In this document: positions 45,183-56,403 of the stretch, in pieces
Numbering within the stretch: the first letter of the stretch is position 1
Layout: each line of letters begins with the position of its first letter
From: Sepioteuthis lessoniana
Lineage: Eukaryota; Mollusca; Cephalopoda; Myopsida; Loliginidae
Direction: 5' to 3'
DNA: 64,000 nucleotides
Assembly (NCBI GenBank): GCA_963585895.1
Contig: OY757934.1
Span: 37,288,336-37,352,335, forward strand
Program-made: the position numbers and the translations under genes
Notes under the pieces: model-generated
Seen by the model: only the letters and a program-made list of their open reading frames with translations
Database searches by the model: none
Told to the model about the DNA's origin: nothing

Positions 45183-46129
45183 TTTGCTTTTAGTTTTGCA
45201 AAAGCAACCGACATCGTATGTATGCATTTATAACTGAGCATGTGACACACACGAACAATAGGCACATAGTTACAAACATGCATATTAATATATAGGTTGT
45301 ATAGATAGTTTGAAATCAGCTGAAGAAAGAAATGAAAGAAAACGCTAAATGAAATGGATAGGCAAAGGAAATAGAGAAAAAAAACAAAACACAAAGCGAG
45401 AGTAATCGAAAGGGAGAGAAAAATTAGAAAGAAAGAAACGGAGACTGACTATAAGAAAAGCAAATGATACAGCTTTAGACGATGAAACAAATGATTTTAT
45501 CCCATCGTATTGGAACTAATTGCCAACTGTCAGGGCAAGACGAAGAGATGGATACCACAGACGGTTGCTAACTTGATAAAAGACCAACAAATGCAAAAAT
45601 AAACCAAATGAAAATAAAATGAAGGTAACATGTTTGCTGATGGCTATTTCAACTTAATTTTCTCCCTATCCTATTTGCATGCAATATGTATATATATATA
45701 TATATATACGTTGCTTTAATTTTTTTTTCCAAAAATAAAAAAAAGTGCTCAATAGTGGCCAGTAGAGCAAGATAAAACCTAAAATGAATGGATGTTTATT
45801 CATCCCTTTGAAGCTGGCTCATAGCTATGAGTTTCATGTATAAAAATACAATCTTCAGATGGGAGTATTTAGAGGCAAGTGTCGTCTACTGACTGTATTT
45901 CCCTTTTTAAATTCATAAAACTGGAAGATAAAAGGTAGCCATAGAGAGGTTAGTAAACACCCACCATTTATTTTAGGTTTTATACACACACACACACACA
46001 TATATATATAGTATTATACATAAATAAGAACATTACAAACAACCTTTTTTCTTTAGTTAATGTTCAAAATCGAACATAATAGGATTTTATATCTAATTTT
46101 ATTATTTCTTGCAGAAACGGGTATTAAGT
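45183..46129. other. No recognised gene; short microsatellites
   Basis: AT-rich DNA. (TA)n at about 45688-45708, CA/TA at 45985-46010. Nothing else. Confidence 0.5.
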
Positions 46130-46224
46130 GGTATTATTTATTACCAAACTCTACACCAATGAAATTCTATAACGCCCACCTTAAAAAAATTTCAACTCCT
46201 CAAATCAAAATAACCTTTGAATAA

Positions 46225-46293
<69 letters not shown>

Positions 46294-46375
46294 GTCAACT
46301 TATTTTTGAAATGTTACATAACGGTGTTTTTGTTTGAGAAATTCAATGTTGTAGAGTTTGGAAATAAATAATACC
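46130..46375. repeat. Foldback with a long (AT)n core
   Basis: Arms 46130-46168 and 46337-46375, each 39 bp, match as reverse complements with a few mismatches (ACCAAACTCTACACC against TGTAGAGTTTGG). An (AT)n tract of about 58 bp lies between, at 46230-46288. A third TA-cored palindrome in the window. Confidence 0.85.
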
Positions 46376-46654
46376 TAATGATATCAGTTTTGATCCTATA
46401 ATATTCTACTTGAAATAATAAAATAATAAAATCTTGTTATCTTTGTTTAAGAAGAAAATTAAAAGTTTGTAAGATTATTTGGTTTGTACCAATTTATGGC
46501 CTATGAATATGTATGTGTGTATGTGTATTTATTGGTCGTCCGGTGGTTTTGATGACGAAAGTTAAGTAAGTCAAGCTTTGTAAATAACTGCATAGGTGTT
46601 TTATTTATTGGCGTCTAGACATTATCTCTTTCTTAAATAAGTTCCACAGCTATG
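46376..46654. other. No recognised feature
   Basis: AT-rich unclassified sequence. Confidence 0.4.
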
Positions 46655-46930
46655 TGTATTTAGCCAAACCCTCTGCCAACGGTACGATGAGATACAACGT
46701 AATTTATAAACGCATTAAAACAAGTTTGAATTCGGAACCTTCTTTCTCCTTGAGCGGATGCCTAACCAAGGCAAAAGAACGCAATCTACCCTACTATTTA
46801 CTCTTAGCTAAGCGGACAACAGATGGATCCATGCTCTTGGTGAAATCTGAAGTATAAACAGTTTCGTCCAGGATTTGAACTCGGGTCGTCAATTCCATTC
46901 CCAACGATAATAACTGCTACTCTAAGCTTA
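46655..46930 (-). mobile_element. SINE A copy 9
   Basis: Reversed SINE A: AAACCCTCTGCCAACGG at the end, AATCTACCCTACTATTTAC in the core, GGATTTGAACTCGGGTCG in the B-box region, and head ATAATAACTGCTACTC. Confidence 0.8.
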
Positions 46931-46934
46931 TCTT

Positions 46935-47294
46935 CATCCGTGCACGTGATATCACATCAGTTTTAAAGCTTTGATTTCCAAATGTGAAAAAATAATTGAA
47001 CGATTTAGTTTCGATACTTTTTGAAAACAACTCATCCATTTGGTTTTTCTCTGAAGTTCTGCTTAAAATAACGATACTTTACTGAAAGGAACACCATGAT
47101 TTTAATACTACTACTAATATAAGCACACCAACTTCTTCTACTAGTAATATTAACATTGCCACAACGTCGACTGTTAAAGGAAATATTCTCTGGTGTTGAG
47201 ACATACTTTGATGTCATGATAATGGTGGCAATCGATGAATTCTGAAATTGGCCAAGCAAGCGTTTACATGAGAAAGAGAGAGAGAGAGAGACAG

Positions 47295-47344
<50 letters not shown>

Positions 47345-47725
47345 ACAGAGAAAGAGAGAGCTGTTAAGGACAGACAGGAAGACATTGATTCTGTTAATAG
47401 TAACGAAATGAATGTAATTGGCCTTATTTTTGTTGGATTTAAAAAGAACGCGAAAATCAGTTACACTTGTTGTGGCCACTTAGCTTGTCAACATTTATTA
47501 GACTTTAGCCTTGGGATGGGCATCTAGATTTTCAACACAACAAAATCTGCCTTCTGTATCTAAAACTTATTCTTTTGTTATATTACAAATTGAACACGTG
47601 TGATAGTGCAGTGCCTTTAAAATTATGGAGTCAACATTTTGCACAATTTTTTTTCGTTAAAACTCTTATTAAAACAACAATTTTGCTAAAACATACCTAT
47701 CTATATTACATCAAAAAAAGAAGTT
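46935..47725. other. Unclassified, with (GA)n at 47273-47360
   Basis: Long (GA)n tract with AC and AA interruptions at 47273-47360. No gene. Confidence 0.6.
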
Positions 47726-48081
47726 TTTCACAAGAATGCTGCAAGCAATACTGAACAAGTCCTTGAAGCAGCATCCCACAAAGCAGCAGCTGTACGGTCA
47801 CCTACCACCCATCACGAAAACTATGAAAGTTAGACGAATAAGACATGCGGGACACTGCTGGAGAAGTAGGAACGAGCTCATAAGTGATGTACTCTAGTGA
47901 ACCCCTTCACATGGACGACCAAAAGCAGGACGACCAGCTCGAACCTACATACAGCAGCTCCGTGCCGATATGGGATGTATCCCTGAAGACCTGCCGGAAG
48001 CAATGGACAATAGAGACGACTGGCGATAGAGGGTCAGGGATATCCGTGCTGAAGGTTCGACATGATGATGATGATGATGAT
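47726..48081 (+). mobile_element. RTE-like LINE 3' fragment (copy 6)
   Basis: Shortest copy, starting at the equivalent of the TRMLRAILNKS segment (ACAAGAATGCTGCAAGCAAT). A stop lies at 47894-47896, and the closing region has another stop (GGCGATAGAGGGTC, equivalent to WRERV). The (ATG)n tail is at 48061-48081. Confidence 0.9.
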
Positions 48082-50031
48082 ATTACATCAAATCACAAAA
48101 ATAACCAAGAAAGAATTTAGATACAATGTTTTAGCAAACAAATTCTTTATCTTTTTTTGTTATCGTTGTAAGCACTACCGTGGGAAGTTCAAAATTAAAT
48201 AAAACGTCTTCGACGTATTTATTTTTAGATAAAATCTTAACTAAATCATACAAAATATTATAGCATTTAAAATCTAATTAAATCACTCCTCTTAATGGTG
48301 GCTTATCAAGTTCATTAAAAGTAATAAAACTTGTATCAAAATGAAATAAACTTATTCTATTTCAAAATTTAGTTTTCAACAGAAAATTTCTTGAGCAACG
48401 AATTTCTGAAAACTTTTTTTCCACTTATTCATCTTGTTCTATGGAGAAAGTTTCTAGTTTACTTTTGATCCAATTGCTCACAGCGAATTCAACTGAGACA
48501 TTGGATGGAAAATGTTGATTCTTTAACGCCTCTTTCGATGTCTGTCTACTTACTGAACAACGTCTCTTGGCTAAATGTGAAGATTTTCTTTTTGTATGAA
48601 ATCCACTCTTCTTTGATTCTTCCCATGCATTACTGACATCAGGAGTCCTGATCTCTGTTCATCAAAATCACATATCTTCTCTATTATAGGTACTGGCGCA
48701 TCGAGCTACCAGCAGTTTTTTTAATCAATAAATCTTTATAAATTACGTTTATATGCCTGTGATTTTCGATTAGCACTGAACCTTCGAATAGAAAAATGGC
48801 TGTGCTATACGTATACATATCAATCAGCTCTTATAGATATCGGAATAAGAACTCGGCCTTATGCAATCATAAGAAAAAGTTGTCCACAAAATTTGATCAC
48901 TACTTTATATATAACCAGTACGTAGTACTCATGATTAACAAGTGTTATAACTCAATACTGGCCCACATTTAACTGAATCTAAACATAATTAAACAGGATA
49001 TAAAATACATCGGAAATTATCATTCAAACATGCTTCAGTCACCACTCTTGATGATGCCATATGGTAATAAGAAGAATTAATTATTAATAAGCTTTCTTAG
49101 TATTTAGTCCATTCCAAATGGCCTTAAAAACGAGAGACGCCAGAACTCAATGCGCATTATATATTATTTAACACAGCTACACATAGAAAAATTATAGCTA
49201 ATGCTGATTTTTACAATTATAAAATTCTTTCTTTTTAAATAATAGAAAGGAAAATAAGGATAAGAAGACAAATGAGGCTCTAGTAAAAGCATTAAAATCC
49301 GAGAGAAGTGGTTGGGAAGAGGCTTCAGGAAATCAAATCCTGGAAACAGAATTATCGATCTGTTTTTGGCCCATAAATAATAACGACCCGACTAATCAAG
49401 GAATTCCAGTTGCAATAAACCACATATCAGTCCAGCAAGATCCTTTGATATATTTGCGAACCGCCTACGATCTATTTCTTATTTAATCACTTTTTATTAT
49501 TTGTTTCATTTTTATTTTATTTTGATTTCGTTTGCATTGCGACAAGATTTCCCTGGTGTCTATCTGCAATAAAAAAGGAACCCAAAAATAAGCAGACGAA
49601 CTTGTTCGGTTCATATTTTTCAACTTTCAAAACATTAGATATAAACTTTATTGGTCACCAGTCGAAGTGAAGGACTCAATGACCGTTAATCTATAAAGAT
49701 GTTCACCGTCTTATGTAAAGCCATTTTAATCTTGTCTGTTTTCTAACAATCCTTCAAGTCGGTTAAGCCTGTGTGGTGACTTCTTCTTTTAAAATTTTCA
49801 TTCTTTTAGAATGATTATTTTACAAAGGCCAGAAAGCCTAGTCTGTTCTATTTTGCCTAAATATAGTGAAAAATTTTATGAATTCATGCTGTTCTCAAAT
49901 GCATTTGTTTAAAGAGAAACAAAAATATCGTGTCCAGAATTTAAAGTCAGCTTCTTGCAAGGCGGCAATGTTATCTTTATTGCAAATCAAAATAGCCACC
50001 TAAAAATTAATTACATTTTTCCAAAAAGATA

Positions 50032-50071
<40 letters not shown>

Positions 50072-50156
50072 ACCAATAGAAGTGAGTTTCATGAATATCA
50101 AACCATTGCACCAGTTTTACCAGAACATAAATGGTTGGAATTTTGAGGAAGAACTT
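48082..50156. other. Unclassified; possible degraded SINE A at 49740-49955
   Basis: Mostly AT-rich. 49820-49930 has words resembling reversed SINE A (AGCCTAGTCTGTTCTATT and CGTGTCCAGAATTTAAAG), accepted only tentatively. (TA)n at 50035-50069. Confidence 0.4.
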
Positions 50157-50262
50157 TATGCGGGGAAGGTGTAGCGCCTTCCTGCACATCTCGATGTAGT
50201 TGCTATTGAAAAAGGAGCCTTCAGGTCACCCTTGACAAAGGTCGCCAACTTTACTTTTACGT
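50157..50262 (+). mobile_element. SINE C copy 4, 3' part only
   Basis: Contains GGAAGGTGTAGCGCCTTCC, GCTATTGAAAAAGGAGCC and the end GGTCGCCAACTTTAC, equivalent to the 3' half of copy 2 read in the opposite orientation. It adjoins the inverted part of RTE-like copy 7. Confidence 0.8.
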
Positions 50263-50263
50263 A

Positions 50264-51178
50264 CTTTCTTTTGGCACGAACACCATCTAAAATTCGACGG
50301 ATTGTTAGAATTCTCCAAGGCATTTGACACCATACAAATATTTCTAGCCTACGGTCTACCCAGGGAGACCGTAGCAGCCATAATGATGTTCTATAAAAAC
50401 ACGAAAGAGAAAGTACGCTCATTGGATGGAGACACAACTTCTTTGACATTGTTGTTGGTGTGCTACCAGGGAACACATTAACTCCATACTTGTTCATAAT
50501 CTGCCTTGACTACGTACTTTAGACATCGATAGATTTAATGAAAAAATGACTTTACACTAGAAAGGGTAAGAAGCAGACGGCACCCTGCGGACTACGGTGA
50601 TAACAGAGCCCTTCTAGCGAATACACCCGCCATGGCCGAATCCCTGCTGTTTAGTCAAGAGCGGAGCTCTATGTAAGACTAAACAGAATGCCTGTACTAA
50701 AATCAAAGACATATCCGATAAAATAAAACACATTTTTTCCAAGCTGCAGTCGTATCCATACTACTGAATGGAAACACCACTTGGAAGCTGACTAAGCGTA
50801 TCGAGAAAAAGCTCGACGGCAATTGCACAAAGATGCTACTAGCTATATTAAACGAATCTTGGAAGCAACATCCAACGAAGCAGCAGCGGTGCGGCCTCCT
50901 ATCACCCATCTCGAATACCATCCAAATTAGGCAAAGAAGACATGCAGGAGACTGCTTGAGGAGCAAGGATGAACTCAGAAGCGGCTTTCTCCTATGGACC
51001 CCTTCACACGAACGCGCAAGTGTAGGACGACCAGCTAGAATTTATCTACAACAGCCTTGTACGGATACAGGATGTAGCCTGGAAGACTTGTCAGAAGCGA
51101 TGGATGATAGAGACGGATGGTGGGAGAGAGTTAGGGAAATCCGCACGAGAAACATGACATGATTATGATAATGATGAC
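50264..51178 (+). mobile_element. RTE-like LINE copy 7 with a 5' inversion
   Basis: From about 50313 the plus strand encodes FSKAFDTIQ, AYGLPRETVAAIMMFYKNT and later GVR-type segments with frameshifts. The YADD box is degraded to YGDN at 50593-50604 after loss of several codons. The C-terminal block runs to 51162 (open frame 50833-51162: SWKQHPTKQQRCGLLSPISN, RQRRHAGDCLRSKDE). The tail is ATGATTATG-type to 51178. The segment just upstream, 50267-50313, encodes ILTIRRILDGVRAK on the opposite strand, the piece that should precede FSKAF directly. Confidence 0.9.
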
Positions 51179-51207
51179 TATACTTTTAAATGAAATAGAC
51201 AGAGTTT

Positions 51208-51259
<52 letters not shown>

Positions 51260-52067
51260 GTTTAGGTTTTTAAAATTATCATCGGGACATTTGTTTACAA
51301 TACATAGAGAACTATTTTTAAATGTAGTTGTAAATGTTAAGCGAAAATCACTCCTAACGCAATACAAGAAGTAATATTGTTAAAATCTCAAATAATTGTA
51401 GCTGATTCTTGATAAACAAGCGTTATTATCCTTTTCAATTAAGTGGTTAAATTTCACGGTCACAAAGAACGTAAAGTAATCAGCTAGAGAGTTATTGTTG
51501 AGGTCGAATAATATTATTTCCTTTTTCATTAATCGGATCTGAACAAAATATCATGAAATAAGTGGTATTATATCGATAATCATGGCTTTTCCCGTCAAAA
51601 GTATATCAGCCTTTTTAAACCTGTTCTATCTCGAAAATCACTCCTTATGCAAGTGTTGGTGTTTGATTTAGAGTTCACCAGTGATTTTTTCATGAAATTA
51701 GCCGGCTCGCCTCAGTTGCCCTTATTTGTATATATCGGATAGGAACTTAAGCAAAAATTCATTTAATTTTTTTCAAAAATTCAAATAAGAAACGAAAAGT
51801 GTATATCTGCTAACTTACTGTGCAGAACATTGATAATTAGTCTATATCCAATTTTGGCAATTAAAATACTCTTAATTATTGGGTAAAACCACAAACTTCA
51901 AAGTAGATCATCTTTTTAACCGGTGGCTCTGTGCTAACATGAAACATTTGGCAATGCTTTTGGGGTTGCTTTTTTATCGCACATTACAATGATAGCGCTC
52001 AAATATAAACACACACACACACACATGCACACACACACACATACATGCACATAGTGCCATAAAAGAT
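51179..52067. other. Unclassified; (TA)n at 51211-51258, (CA)n at 52009-52040
   Basis: AT-rich DNA with microsatellites only. Confidence 0.5.
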
Positions 52068-52312
52068 GTTTGGTTTGGTTTCTTTTGTTTAATGGCATAT
52101 CAACTCTTTTTAGGTTATTTAATGTCAAAGCCATTTTCCTAGAAGAACAGTATTGGTACTATTTAACCCATAGCTGGGAGGATAAGGGGGTTCATACCTT
52201 TCCCAAGGATATTTGCCCGAAAGTGAACGTAATAGCGCGACTGGAGTACGAACTCGCTTACTACGATTCCACAGTCCATCGCTTTAACCATTACACCACG
52301 AGGACACCCCCT
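52068..52312 (-). mobile_element. SINE D copy 2 (well preserved)
   Basis: On the minus strand: head GTCCTCGTGGTGTAATGG with A-box-like TGGTGTAATGG near 52295, a B-box-like GAGTTCGTACTCC near 52250, and body AATATCCTTGGGAAAGG. It continues with core CTATGGGTTAAATAG near 52162 and tail GACATTAAATAACCT then GAGTTGATATGCC, ending AAACCAAACC near 52070. It has a tRNA-like head like family A and the family B tail, and so shows the link between them. Confidence 0.9.
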
Positions 52313-52319
52313 ATAAAAG

Positions 52320-52561
52320 ATGTGATGAGGGGTAAATAAGAATGTTATCATATAAAAAGGCACATATGATAATATAAGTAGAAACAAATGAAAATATCAT
52401 ATAAGGAGAAAGATAATATATTATACGACGGCACAAATGAGAATATTATCAAGCATGAATATACATATTTAAATCTAACATTTTACACACACAAGCACAC
52501 AGATCTATACAGGCTGTCTTTATAGAAGAATTTTCAGACCCTGAAAGACTCATATATGTGT
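52320..52561. other. No recognised feature
   Basis: Short AT-rich gap. Confidence 0.4.
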
Positions 52562-52662
52562 CCTAACTGTCAGTAAGACTCAGAATACACCGACTGCATC
52601 CTTTTCCAAGGGGTCAGATCCCATCAAAAGAAGTTTACTGGGTAGGCTTCTAAGCTGTATCC
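52562..52662 (+). mobile_element. SINE B copy 8, head fragment
   Basis: ACTGTCAGTAAGACTCAG, ATACACCGACTGCATCC and CAAGGGGTCAGATCC match the first 90 bp of SINE B; the rest is absent. Confidence 0.6.
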
Positions 52663-52674
52663 AATGAAGAGAAT

Positions 52675-53133
52675 GTTGGTTGGGTGGGTTTTTATGGCAT
52701 ATCAACCATAGGTTTTTATGGCATAACAACCATAGGTCATTTAATGCCAAATCCATTTTTACACAAATAATCAGTTCTCTTTCAAACAATTCAGTTTAGC
52801 ATGAGTACACAGTTTAATTGTCAAAAACATTTCTATTTTAAGCTATTCTGTTTAGTCAAAAAGTTCCAATTCAAACAATTCAGTTTAGCACAAGTGTGCA
52901 GTTTAGTTCTATTTAACCTATAGATATGGCCATATCAGGTGCTACCATTCCGGGCCAGAGTGAACCTGGGAGCAATGGCAATGAAGGGGTGCTCTGCATT
53001 CCCCAAAGACCCAGCATCACTCGAATTCAACATGAGATTGTTTAGTGTCATACCCAGGACACTCTTTAGGTGGGGGTTTACCCCTCTTCAGTGGTGCAGT
53101 TGGTGTATTTTACAGACCCAGCCGACTGGGCAT
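52675..53133 (-). mobile_element. SINE B copy 9
   Basis: Plus strand: tail GGTTGGGTGGGTTTTTATGG then CATATCAACCATAGG, duplicated once (a second ATGGCATAACAACCATAGG). It continues with variable units (TTCAAACAATTCAGTTTAGC), core CTATTTAACCTATAG near 52911, body CGGGCCAGAGTGAACC, and head CAGCCGACTGGGCATAC ending near 53133. Confidence 0.85.
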
Positions 53134-53560
53134 ACAATGAAGAGGTTCCAGTTCCGGAGCTCTGTGCAGAGTAAAGTCATCGCTCTGTTATCATTATTTT
53201 CAGGTCAACTCTGACCCGGATTGGTTGTGCTTATTATGGTCCCATCTACGTGTCAAATAGATCTGTTTGAAAATTATTCGTATTAGATTGGAATAGTTGA
53301 TACTATATACCTGTGTGTAAACAAATGATGTTTATTGAATTGGAATAGAGACGTAAAATCATTAAATAGTGTATAAAGTAAGAGAATTAGATAGAAATGC
53401 TTGGAACCATATAACTGTTTAAAGCTATCTTTAGTAGATGGAATAATTAATGCCATATAACTGCGCAAACAAATCATCATTATAGTCAAATATAATGTGG
53501 GATTTAAAAATATGATTGCGATGGAAAGTTGAAAATATAGATATAAGGAAACATTTACGA
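53134..53560 (+). mobile_element. SINE B copy 10, head-to-head with copy 9
   Basis: Body begins at about 53145 with CCAGTTCCGGAGCTCTG and CAGGTCAACTCTGACCCGG, then core ATCTACGTGTCAAATAG near 53250 and variable AT-rich units (GGAACCATATAACTG). No clear tail was found. It is directly adjacent in opposite orientation to copy 9. Confidence 0.7.
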
Positions 53561-53611
53561 ATAAATCAAATTTTGCCATTGAAGTTAAAAACCACACACA
53601 CATACACACAC

Positions 53612-53612
<1 letters not shown>

Positions 53613-53676
<64 letters not shown>
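53613..53676. repeat. (TA)n microsatellite
   Basis: About 32 TA units after a CA-rich stretch. Confidence 0.97.
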
Positions 53677-53679
<3 letters not shown>

Positions 53680-54034
53680 CATTTGAACATTCTCACAGTT
53701 ATTTAGACAGCTTAACTTCAGTCAATGTAGTAGAAACCCCACTGAGATGTTTGAGTTACAATTGCAAATTGCTCAAATATCTATCTATCTGAATAACAAT
53801 ATCTGCAGGAAGTATTTGCAAAAATTAAGATAAACTTATTCGTATAATTCGATCTCAGACAAATGAATTCCCACAGTGAGAGAAATGTATCTGTTTACAT
53901 AATGGACCAAAAAAAAAAAAAAGAAATTGTGCATCAATATCGTCCAGATACGAAATGTGTATCAATGATAAGTTAATTTGTCTGCTCATTTGCTATATTC
54001 AACTAGCTATATTCAACCATACCTTCAAATATAA
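53677..54034. other. No recognised feature
   Basis: AT-rich DNA between a TA tract and the GAA array. Confidence 0.5.
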
Positions 54035-54665
54035 TAGAAGAAGAAGAAGAAGAAGAAGAAGAAGAAGAAGAAGAAGAAGAAGAAGAAAGATAGCAAAGAA
54101 AGAAAAAAGACAAAAGAAAAAGAAAAAGACAACGAAGAAAAAGAAAAATCAATTCATTAAAATAAAACAAAAAATGAAAAATAAAAGATGAAAAAGTTCG
54201 AAAGAAAGAAAGAAAGCAAGAAAGAAAAGAAGAAGTAAACTCAGGAAGAATCGAAAAAGAATTCCTCGATGAAAAAGTAAACAAAAAAAATACAACAACA
54301 ATAAAACAACCCACAAAAACAGCGAAAATTAAGAAAAGAAAAACAAACATAACAATAAGAAAAATAGCTAAGAAGAAGGTTAAAGATAACTAGTGAGAGG
54401 GAAAAATAAGAATGGAGACTGAAGAAAAGGAAATGAAATATGACGAATGAGAGAAACCACGCAAAGAAAGGAAGGAAGAAAGAAACAAAGAAATACGAAA
54501 AAATAATGTGAGCACGTAATTAAAAGAAAAGCAGTTGGCAGATGAGGAGAAAAAGAATAAGGAGAAGGAAGAATGGTCAAAAAAAGAAAGAAATATAACA
54601 AAAGAGAGAAAATGCTGAAGAAGAAGAAGAAGAAGAAGAAGAAGAAGAAGAAGAAGAAGAAGAAG
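54035..54665. repeat. Purine-rich tract with GAA arrays (left part)
   Basis: (GAA)n at 54038-54086 and 54614-54665, joined by 500 bp that is nearly all A and G. The open frames translated from it are simple-sequence artefacts. Confidence 0.9.
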
Positions 54666-55235
54666 ATTGTCTGGTTTGTTGGGTTTTATGGCATTCAACC
54701 TTTGTAGGTTATTTAACGCCAATTCCATTTTTATGTAAATAATCAGTTCCATTTAAATCTATTCAGTTTAGTATGAGTACACAGTTTAATTGTCAAAAAC
54801 ATTTTTATTTCAAACTATTCAAGCAGTTATATAACAATTCAGTTTAGTGTAAGAACAGTTTCAATGTCAATAAAACAGCCCAATTTCAAATAATTCAGTT
54901 TAGCATAAGCACGCAGTTGAAAAGTAAGTACGGTTTAATTGTCAAAAATATATCTATTTCAAGCTATTCAGTTTAATCAGACAGTTCAGTTTAGCATAAG
55001 TGTGCCGTTAGTTCTATTTAACCCATAGATAGGGCCCGATCAGGTGCTACCACGCCGGGCCAGAGTGGACCTGGGAGCGATGGCAACGAAGGGGTACTTC
55101 GCATTCCCCAAAGCTCCAGCATCACTGGAACTTCACCATCAGATTGTTTAGTATCATATCCAGACACTCGTTGTGGGGGGGGGTTCTGCTGAGAAGCAGT
55201 CGGTGTATTCTGCAGCCCCAGCCGACTGGGCAAAG
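54666..55235 (-). mobile_element. SINE B copy 11, inserted in GAA tract
   Basis: Plus strand: tail GGTTTGTTGGGTTTTATGG then CATTCAACCTTTGTAGG then TTATTTAACGCC, several variable units of the type CAATTCAGTTTAGCATAAG, core CTATTTAACCCATAG near 55015, body GGGCCAGAGTGGACCTGGG, and head CAGCCCCAGCCGACTGGGC ending near 55232. Both sides are GAA repeats (54614-54665 and 55236-55315), so it landed inside, or generated duplications of, the array. Confidence 0.92.
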
Positions 55236-55557
55236 AAGAAGAAGAAGAAGAAGAAGAAGAAGAAGAAGAAGAAGAAGAAGAAGAAGAAGAAGAAGAAGAA
55301 GAAGAAGAAGAAGAAAATATAGGTCTAAATACAAAGGCGGGTGAAGGAAGAAAAAAGGAGGAAGAAGAGTAGAAAAAAATAAGCAAAGAAAAGGAGAAAA
55401 ACAGAATAAAGAAGACAGCGAATGAGAGAAATAAGGCAAATAAAAACAAAAGGAAGAACAAGAAAAATATGAGAAAAAAAGACTGAAAAAAAAAAAACAA
55501 CGATATAGACAATAAATAATAAAAAAAACAAGAACAAAACAATAATAATCATAATAA
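55236..55557. repeat. Purine-rich tract with GAA array (right part)
   Basis: (GAA)n at 55236-55315, then A/G-rich sequence to about 55535 and a short AAT run before the REL-1 copy at 55558. Confidence 0.9.
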
Positions 55558-56055
55558 TAAAACGATCATACGAACAAATGGTATATCCACAACCCAGAAT
55601 CTGTCCCGGAGAATGATACGCACAAAATCCTCTGGGATTTTGAGATGTAAATGGATCACCAAATCTCGACCAAACGACCAGATTTTATAATAATCAACAA
55701 CAAGGACAAAAAAAGAGAACTTGCAGAATTGTGGACTTTGCTGTTCCGGCGGACCACAGACTAAATTTGAAAGAATGCGAATTGCTAGGGAATTGAAAAA
55801 ACTGTGGAGCATAAAAGTGACGGCTATACCAATTGTAATTAGTGCTCTTGGTACAGTCCCTAAAGGATTGGTACAAGGACTAGAGGACGTGGAAATAACG
55901 GGACAGTTGGAGACTGTCCTAACTACAGCAGTGTTGAGATCGGCCAGAATACTGAGAAGAGTCTTGGAAACTTGAGGAGGCTTGCTGACACTTAAACTCC
56001 AGTAGAAAACCATCAGCTATCGCTGACGTGAAAAACTCTCTAGGAGAAAAATAAT
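55558..56055 (+). mobile_element. REL-1 LINE 3' end (copy 6)
   Basis: Begins after an AAT run with the HTNKWYIHN-type linker (ACGATCATACGAACAAATGG), then ILWDF-like and IIINN, endonuclease RTCRIVDFAVPADH, and the final helices in the frame 55721-55975 (GLVQGLEDVEITGQLETVLT, RSARILRRVLET, stop). 3' hairpins CATCAGC-TATC-GCTGACG and ACTCTCTAGGAG at about 56014-56045, then AAT repeats. Contains shifts and stops upstream of 55721. Confidence 0.88.
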
Positions 56056-56283
56056 AATGAGAATGTACTCTGGACCATTCTTAAAATGGACACTGGAAGA
56101 AATTGATGACTATATACAAAGCCTTACTCTCGAGAGATTCCTAAACTGTACGTTTCAAGAAAAGAAAGAGAAAGTGGACTCATCAGTATTGAGTATTACA
56201 TAGATGCATGAATATCAAGACCCAAGAAATACATTAGAAAGAGAAAGCAAAGATTAATTATAGCGGCTAGATGTATGGCTGGC
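56056..56283 (+). mobile_element. REL-1 LINE fragment (copy 7), internal
   Basis: Starts directly after the AAT tail of copy 6 and encodes SGPFLKWTLEEIDDYIQSLT, the reverse-transcriptase thumb/linker, with a GL-ISIE-like ending. It is cut off at 56280 by a SINE B tail. Confidence 0.7.
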
Positions 56284-56344
56284 TAGATGGTTGGTAGTGT
56301 TTTATGGCATATCAACCCTTGGAAGTTATTTAAAGTCAAAGTCT

Positions 56345-56403
<59 letters not shown>

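Noticed and set aside
53955-55542. Open frames rich in R, K, S, F or L up to 174 residues
   Set aside because: They are readings of GAA and purine-rich sequence in different frames; composition explains them fully.
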